From: Basidiobolus meristosporus CBS 931.73
Lineage: Eukaryota > Basidiobolomycota > Basidiobolomycetes > Basidiobolales > Basidiobolaceae
DNA length: 64,000 nt
Reading direction: 5' to 3'
NCBI GenBank assembly: GCA_002104905.1
Contig: MCFE01000154.1
Span: 1 to 64,000 of the forward strand
Below the pieces are notes generated by a model. That model ran no database searches, was not told the origin of the DNA, and saw only the letters and a program-made list of their open reading frames with translations. Below, piece by piece: positions 57,103 through 64,000 of this stretch. Position 1 is the first letter of the stretch. Every line of letters begins with the position of its first letter. Position numbers and translations under genes: made by a program.

Positions 57103-57789
57103 ATCAACTAGGAGGCAAGATACTGACTACAAATACACAAGCAGCCAAGATGATAGTAAACTAGGAAGTAGTTTAGGTGTGCAAAGTGAATTTCTACCAG
57201 ATGCTGCAGTGATAATCCCTTTGAGCAAAAACCTAGCAGAAGATGATGCAATTGCTTTGAAATACTATTGTCAAACAACTCTTTTTTTTGAGATACAAAT
57301 CAAGCCGTCACAAATTAGTGAATACTAAATTTCCAATATCAGAAAAATCAAGATTGTCTTAATTTTGAGACAGAACCGGTGAAAAAACACCTTGCATATA
57401 TATATACAATATCCTTAACACCAGTGTGGCTATTTGTTCTGTCTTGCATCTATTGAGTTGGTTGCATGCTAGCAATGACACCTAGCGTAATCACTTAAAT
57501 CAAGGATTTACTTTTTCTAGGTGCAGAATGGGATTATTGATGGTAAATCAGATAGCTTGTGTATTGACCAATGAGCCAATTGGGGGCTAACAGCTTTGAG
57601 ATATTTGTAGATCAATCAACTACTGACATACCATCCAGGTGGAATGATGGTAGCCAAAATGGTAAGGATAGGTGTAGTTTATAGTGCAATAAGCATTTAT
57701 TTCCATTTACATCCAAGAAAATATCCAAATACCAAATTTTACGTACCATAATAGTGGTATCCAATTGTGCACAAGATGTTATTATTACA
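57103..57789 (+). repeat. repeat block G, copy 2 (LTR-like part 57355-57789)
   Basis: Full-length match to 39524-40222. The LTR-like part begins TGTCTTAATTTTGAGACAG and ends TTATTATTACA. It directly abuts T copy 4. Confidence 0.6.
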
Positions 57790-59760
57790 GCATACTTGCT
57801 AATATGAGTGGTGGTGATGTTTCAACAGCCACTTGCTGGTCTTTGACCAAAGTTACTGCATTTGCTACTTTTGCATCTGCCTGAGCATTAAAGTCAGCTT
57901 GCAGCTCTGTGGAGATTCTCATTTGCATACTTGACTTGGAGCTTGAGGAGCTCTCAGTATTACCTTTAGTGGACACACTGACAACATAGTCTTTTTGGAA
58001 TTAGCCCTGCTTGTTGCACTGGATGATAAAACATGCTGCTGTCCAACCATACATCTGTTACTGTCAATGCATGGGCTTGGTTGGGAGCCAGTTGACTTTG
58101 CATTATTTCTTGGCAGCATATATATGCAAGTGAGTCAAACCAATGGGGGAATAGTGTTAAATATGCATGTGTATGTGGTGCCATAGCTTCATTGACAATG
58201 CTTGCTAGGGCCAGTCATCATTATATCTTATGCTCATGTAGGTGCAATGTCTCAAGTACAAGAGTATCTGAAACTCACATGAGTAATGACAAAAAAGGAT
58301 GTAGAGGTGTTACATTGATGAAGGTCAAACTGTTTGCCCCATGTACAAGACTACTTTGACTCAATGCTGTAAGAGAAGAGAAAAAAGACCATGTTGCTGT
58401 TGTGGCTATAAAGGACTGTCTGAAACTCCCATAAGTATTGAAAAGAAGTGATATAATAGTGTTGCATTGTTGAGGGTCAAACTATCTGCCTTGTGGAGAA
58501 GACTACTTTGATCAAATGACATAAGAGAAGAGAGAAGAGAGCATGTGGCTACTATAACAAGCCTCCCAGTCATGAAGCATCCAGACAGCATGGAAGTATA
58601 ACAAGGAATACAGTGAGTGTTTTGTTACACATGTCATAATTAGCCATTGATGAGCCAACACTATACCAACAATATCTTGCCAGCCACTTGATACCTCTGT
58701 AACAGCACATTAGCTGTACCCATCACCTTGTGCAAATGGAGTCAGGCCTTCATGTAAGTGAATGCCACCATTGCAAGGTGTTCAGCTTGTCAGGAGTCTA
58801 CCACTATTGGAGAAAAACATTGCTCACACTATGGTTATATTACAGTAAAATGCTGTCTAATGAAGCTCCAACAGTCCAAGAAATATTGTGAAGCTATAGA
58901 ATATACTACTCACTATCAATCAAGCGCTAACATTTCCAATATATTGGATGGCAAATATTACAAACAACCAAGAAGCAAGGGCTAGGTGGTATTGTAGGAA
59001 TACCTATCCAGAAGTGGATCACCAATGCCAAATTAGCACATTCACAGCTGTTGTGTAAGGAGTTTGTGACAGAATTTGAGTGGCTATACGTCAACCATGA
59101 AGCTGAATATGTAAATCTCTGTTGCTTCTGTATTCATTCTTTACTCCATATTGCTCTGTATGGATAAGTTGCAGGTACTACCATATCCCAATCTCATCAA
59201 TAATATTACTCTCAAGTTCATCATGGTTGTGATGAGCTGGCACAAGGAGGACAGCCAGGATGAATTAAAAAACATTGAAGACGGATGTGCACATAGAGAC
59301 ACTAATGCCTTTGGCATGTAGCGGCCAATCAGCCCCAATGCATGGGTAAGCATTTAAGTAATACAAAGTTAAGTTGGGTACTACAAGCTACTAATTTCTA
59401 TTAGGTCACTCCACCAAAGTATATTTAGATTCTCCTGGTACCAAGCCAGCTTCTACACCTTTAAACATGGAAATCACACAAACAAGAGCCAAAGCGCACC
59501 TCTAAGGGGGATAAGAATTAAGCAGGGAGAAGGAATATATTGGTAACATACCAAGAAGCACTTTGCAGATACTGAGAAGGTATTTATAGCCAAAGTGGTA
59601 GCAACCATACATATGTTTGCAAGATGTATATGTTACCAGCAATACAAGGTGTGTGACAACTTTGCAAGTATTGTACTAAAAAGCCATAATGTAAGGGTTA
59701 TAGAAGTGTGTCAATTGCAATGGGCATACACATGTGTAAAGGTTAGCAAGTGGGAGGCTC
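57790..59760 (+). mobile_element. T copy 4: decayed tnp2/Plavaka-like transposase
   Basis: Plus-strand relic. Near 58.76 kb is ATIARCSACQESTTIGEKHC, followed by SSANISNILDGKYYKQPRSK. Near 59.0-59.15 kb are GIPIQKWITNAKLAHSQLLC and NLCCFCIHSLLHIAL, equivalent to the C-terminal part of T copies 1 and 2. The middle is deleted. It supplies the empty site for the 3.67 kb insertion in T copy 3. A minus-strand frame at 57785-57976 is probably chance. Confidence 0.5.
58263..58580 (+). repeat. two-copy tandem repeat of about 160 bp
   Basis: Two successive units each contain GTATCTGAAACTCACATGAG or GACTGTCTGAAACTCCCATA, then GTTGCATTG or GTTACATTG, AGGGTCAAAC or AGGTCAAAC, GACTACTTTGA and TAAGAGAAGAG. 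Only a single unit is present at the equivalent places in T copies 1 and 2. Confidence 0.7.
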
Positions 59761-59849
59761 TAGTGTTTTGATTCAAGCTAGATGTGAAATACCCAAGGTA
59801 GTAGTGGGTTAGCTACAAAGATGGGTGATTCTTGGGTGTTAACTGGCTC

Positions 59850-61385
59850 TCAGCCCATGCTATAATGGGCTCCTGAGGTAGCTGCTTGTGTTTATCACTT
59901 CTAGGTCCATCATTGCTATTTTGGCGGAGAGCTTCTTAAGTGGAACTATGCTTTTTCCTTGGTAATTGCTGTGATGTGAAGAATTACATTTTCCCCTTAA
60001 TGAATTCTGCTCTGATGCATCTGTATTGGCCTGCTTGTCTCTTGCTGGCACTCTCCTGGCAACCTGATGTTTCTTTTCCGCTTGTCTTGAGCTCTCTACT
60101 GTAGTTGTGATAGGCTCTTGTAAAAGCTGCTGGTTTTCAGCACTGCCAGGGACTTTACAGCTTGTTTGATTGAGTGCTTCTTGAGTGGTACTACACTTGT
60201 TTCTTGAACAGTGTTGTGCTGGTGCATCTGTGTCTGCCTGCTTTCCCTTATTTGCAGTCTTCCAGCTACCTGATGCCTCTTTGATGCTTGTTTAGATCTT
60301 CTTGCCCTGCTTGTGATGGGCTCTTAAGGAAGTTGCTGTTTTTGGCCATTGAACCCTTGCTCTTCTGCCTTTGATAGCTTCTGCTATTCTTGAGATACTA
60401 GACTTGTTCTGTTGGATAGTGCCACATTGAGCCTTGAGTGCCAAATGAAGCCATAGTGTGCCAGAGAGGCCAAGTGAACCTCTACTTGGCCACAGAGTGT
60501 GAGACATATTTCTGCATCTTCATGCAAAGCAGCCCCTGTGTTTCACCTATTATGCGGGAAAAAATCCATCTTTTGACCTTTTCTCATGGATCTATGTCAT
60601 GCAGGATGTGTAAGAGCACAAAAGGATTAAAGATATGCATCTAGTACTTGATGCCCATGGCACACTGAATCCAGCTCCTGTGGCTTGTAACATGTTACAA
60701 AAATGCATGACACTCTTTTGGTCCACTGGTACTATCGGGCTCTATATTTAATTTTTAGCCCAAAAGTAAGACTTAAACAAAGCACTTACAGTGCTAGAGA
60801 GTACCAGTGGACCAAGATAGTGCCATGCATTTTTGTAACATGTTACAAGCCACAGGAGCTGGATTCAGTGTGCCATGGGCATTGAGTACTAGATGCATAT
60901 CATCAATCCTTTTGTGCTCTCACACATCCTGCACAACATTGATCCAAGAGAAAAGGTCAAAAGATGGATATTCTGCTGCATAATAGGTGAAACATAGGGG
61001 CTGCTTTGCATGAAGATGCAGAACTATGTTTCCCATTCTGTGACCAAGTAAAGGTTCACTTGGCCTGCCTGGCACACTATGGCTTCATTTGGTACTCATG
61101 GCCCAATGTGGCACTATCCAACAGAACAAGTTTACTTTCTTTGCATACCCATGCTGGCCCAAAATCCATTTGCTTGTTTAAATCCAGGATAATACTCATG
61201 GAACATGTCAAGCACATTCTGCTTGGCCTTGAGTTCCTGATAGTCTCATGGTATGCTGGACTTAAGGTGTTAACATGCTAGACCTCTAATGGCTTCTTGA
61301 ATATTAGTCCACTCTGCATTATTGCACTCAATGGCCTCACAGATCTTCAATGACTTTAAATATATAGGCTTTGGTATCAACACCA
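59850..61385 (-). pseudogene. R copy 5, split by a fold-back element
   Basis: Minus-strand relic. The N-terminal part lies at 61385-61133 and the repeat part at 60400-59860. A frame at 59860-60051 reads DKQANTDASEQNS and SIVPLKKLSAKIAMMDLEV, one repeat unit. FB3 is inserted between. In R copies 2 and 3 the same place is continuous. Confidence 0.55.
60401..61132. mobile_element. palindromic fold-back element FB3, 732 bp
   Basis: The best-preserved copy. It starts GACTTGTTCTGTTGGATAGTG and ends GGCACTATCCAACAGAACAAG then TT. The arms are inverted copies over about 340 bp, with a centre near 60745-60785. The left flank is GAGATAC then TA; the right flank is TACTTTC. Comparison with R copy 2 (GATGTACTTTC) shows that TAC is duplicated. 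No coding capacity. Confidence 0.92.
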
Positions 61386-61399
61386 GATTGTCTCCCTCC

Positions 61400-61473
61400 C
61401 CTAGAATTTGAAGGCAAAGATCACAGTGACTAAGTTAGGAGAATATTTAAGTCAAATTACAATTTTTTCAACA
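61400..61473 (-). repeat. LTR-A fragment
   Basis: On the minus strand TGTTGAAAAAATTG follows the polypurine tract GAGTGGGAG and continues with CTAACTTAGTCAC and CTTCAAATTCTAG as in LTR-A. It breaks off at the R copy 5 boundary. Confidence 0.75.
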
Positions 61474-63895
61474 CTCCCACTCAGCTAAATGTTCATATTG
61501 ACTAGTCCTAATTTTGACCTAAGATATTCAAACTTGTCTCTAGCTAATGTTTTGTAACTATATATGCAAGCAATTCATCTGATAGACATTAAACTAAACT
61601 AACTTAGTTATTCCCTATGGCTTCACATATGAAATGATGTCTAATATCTATATGCTTAGTTCTAGCATGAAAAGTTGGATTTCTACCTAATTGTATATAT
61701 CCTTGATTATCTTGAAATTCAGTAATAGGCATTTCTTGACATAGGCCTTAATCTATAAAAAGCTTTCTTAACCACATTGCTTCTTTTGTAGCTTCAAGGG
61801 CTGCCATATACTCTACCTCTGTGGTAGAAAGTGCCACAGTTGGTTGCTTTCTTGAATCCCATGACATTGCTCATTGACAGTAAGGAGTGGTGTATCCTGT
61901 GGTGGATCTTTTGTCTTCTACATTATGTCCCCATTTGCATCAGAGTATCCCACAAGATCCTGTTCTGAAACCTTCTAAGAGTATCTTTTGCATATTTCAG
62001 CAGTTCCTCTCAGATATCTATGCATCCGCTTAACTGCTGCAATATGATCAGATCCATAGTTCCAATAATGCTGGATGACAACTCCAACTGAATATAAGAT
62101 ATCTGCACATGTTCCAGCACTACATGCATCAACCTGCCAGTTGTAGATTGATAAGGGAAGTCAGGGCTTTCAGATAGCACCAAGCACTGTTGATTTGGTG
62201 GAGTATTGACCTAGTTGAGTTTGTCTCCATTGAGGTAGCTGCTGGTTTACAGTCTTCTGTATGGTACTTATTTAGTATATCTTGAACATGCTTGAACCTA
62301 TCTGCCTTGCAGTATATACTATAGTCAGCATTACTCCTTTGAAACTTAAAGAATCCAAATAAGAGTCTATCTTGCAATTCCAGGTTCTGGTGATTGTTAG
62401 AGACCATATAGATATTTTTTAAACTTGAAGGCCAAATGGAGTTATGTTGCTTAGCAAACCCATTAAGCTGGCTATATAAATGTCCTCACCAATTTCCCTG
62501 TTCAAAATTGTAGCTTTACATCCATTTGATGTAAAAAAAACTTGTATTTTGCGGCAATAGCCATCAATTGGATGCATTAAACTTGGCTACCGGTGCAAAG
62601 GTCTTAGTGTAGTCAAGTCCTTTAGTTTGAGAGTATCCTTTGGCCACAAGTTTTGCTTTGTATCTTTCAGCTGTGCCATGAGCCTTATACTTTGTCTTAA
62701 ACACCATTCTGCATCCAGTTGACTTTTAGTTAATTGGCAATTTGACTAAGTCCCATGTTTGATTTTCTATCAGGGCCTGATAATGCTCAGTCATTGCAGA
62801 TCTCCAAGACTTCACCTGAGAGCTATTCAGGGCCTCTTTTGCAGTCTGGGGATCATTAATAAGGACTGAATGGGTATGAGCCAAGTTTGTACCCTTATTG
62901 ATATTGTAATTTGGGCTATTTCTTGTCCTGTTATATCTCAGGCATTTGGTACCAGAATGATTATTTCTATGATATTCATGTGCTTTGATACAGGTTGAAT
63001 CACAGTTGCAGTGTCATCTTGGGTGAAAAAGTTCCCATTGTTTTGCTCTGACTCAATCAAACAACACATCCCTGGACTTGATTAGCTTCTTTGCTTCGGT
63101 ATTGTAAAGTCTATATGCTTTACTCTCATTGCAATAGCCAAAAAATATGCATTTTAGACTTTTTGACTGAAGTTTTAAGTGATTTCTGGGCAGTTTCTTG
63201 GCAAATGTTGTATACCCAAATATTCCTGGGTATTCTACACTTGGTCTGTATCCATACCACGCTTCAAATGAAGTAGAATCACAAAGTATTCTGTTATTAC
63301 TCCTATTTTTAAGGTATAGAGCTACAGCAACTAATCCTACCCAAAATTCATAGGATATTTTTGATCATGGATCATGGATCTTGTCAAATCAGTTATCACT
63401 CTGTTTGCACTAACTGCTAATCCATTTTGCTGTATGGAGTATGGTACAGTAGTCTCTTGCTTTATCCGATGAATTTTGCACAAGTGGATGAAGAGTTTTG
63501 AGCTATACTTTCTACCATTGTTAGAGCATATTTTCTTGATTTCTACCTGTTTCTCTCTACACCATGACTTGAAGCTCCCTGAGCTCAGACAGAGCTTCTT
63601 CCTTTCTCTCCATGAAGTTGATCCATATGTTTCTTGTATAATCATCACTAAAAGTGATTAAATACATCATCCAACTTAACATTAAGATTTGCATAGATCC
63701 ACACAGATCTGAGTGAAGTATATCTAATTTTTTGTTAGTTTTGGTTAATTCAGAGCTCTTGAACAGTTGTCTGGCTTGTTTCCAATATATGCAGGCTTCA
63801 CAGTGCCTCAAATTAGTTGAGGAATCATTACTTACTCTGGAAATTAGCTGATCTTTGATCAGTTTGCTCAAATAATCAAAATTGATACCCTATGA
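61474..63895 (-). pseudogene. decayed copia pol, family A (minus strand)
   Basis: In element order from the right: GAG-pre-integrase (HCEACIYWKQARQLFKSSE) and integrase start (LHSDLCGSMQI) at 63871-63557; the second Asp and Glu of integrase (CSNNGRKYSSKLF, where Asp is Asn, and IQQNGLAVSANRV, where Glu is Val) at 63648-63337; reverse transcriptase pieces at about 62.9-62.1 kb; and RNase H pieces down to 61.5 kb ending at the polypurine tract. Stops and frameshifts are frequent. It lacks the 310 bp insertion found in the other family A copy. Confidence 0.87.
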
Positions 63896-64000
63896 ATAAA
63901 ATTGTTGTGGTCTTATTTCTCTCTACAATTGTTTTGAATGGATCTGACCAGCCAGGACATCAAATTGCTGTAAATGGCAAAAATTACGATGGTATTTTAA
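63896..64000. other. repeat fragment at the right edge
   Basis: TTGAATGGATCTGACCAGCC resembles sequence in T copy 2 (about 31.50 kb) and at 56.64 kb. It interrupts the copia relic, whose gag should lie to the right. Confidence 0.4.

Noticed and set aside
57785-57976. 63-codon minus-strand frame in T copy 4 as a separate gene
   Set aside because: Short, lies on the strand opposite to the T relic, and is not conserved in the matching part of T copy 3.

Overview
The window looks like nuclear DNA of a fungus. Protein-coding genes carry many short GT-AG introns, and the recognisable gene set is eL27, a calmodulin-dependent kinase, a bZIP factor and an ER thioredoxin. The telomere-type hexamer CCCTAA occurs inside one intron. 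The transposon families present (Ty1/copia, Ty3/gypsy, PIF/Harbinger, a tnp2/Plavaka-like transposase) fit a fungus, perhaps an early-diverging one. Host genes end in TAG, TAA, TGA and TAG, so the standard code applies. All calls come from reading the sequence; no searches were run.

The window has two compartments. Bases 1 to about 15.7 kb are GC-richer and hold host genes: a TMX-like thioredoxin (1-710, minus, runs off the left edge), ribosomal protein eL27 (2645-3176, plus), a predicted ATP-grasp-fold protein (4502-6222, plus), a small hypothetical protein (6530-6784, minus), a CaMKI-type kinase with nine exons (7775-9326, minus) and a bZIP factor (10702-11646, minus). Bases 11.8 to 15.7 kb hold no clear gene, only one possible decayed reading frame.

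From 16.0 kb to the right edge the DNA is AT-richer and consists almost entirely of mobile elements, often nested. They include: (i) relics of one copia family (LTR-A) at 16.0-22.7 kb and 61.4-63.9 kb; (ii) a complete gypsy element at 43038-47972 with a CATG target duplication; (iii) a complete, young copia element at 49591-54241 with a GCCTC target duplication and an intact 931-residue pol frame; (iv) three solo LTRs of a second family (LTR-B); (v) a family of about 630-730 bp near-perfect palindromic fold-back elements; (vi) a 3.67 kb insertion with the same ends as the fold-backs that contains a broken PIF/Harbinger-type transposase; (vii) repeated, decayed copies of a two-part unit: a tnp2/Plavaka-like transposase (called T here) and an unrecognised reading frame with tandem protein repeats (called R here).

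Comparing repeat copies with one another gives several empty sites, which fix the insertion boundaries and nesting order directly from the sequence. Both full-length retrotransposons seem to prime from initiator tRNA-Met, one at its 3' end and one at its anticodon loop.
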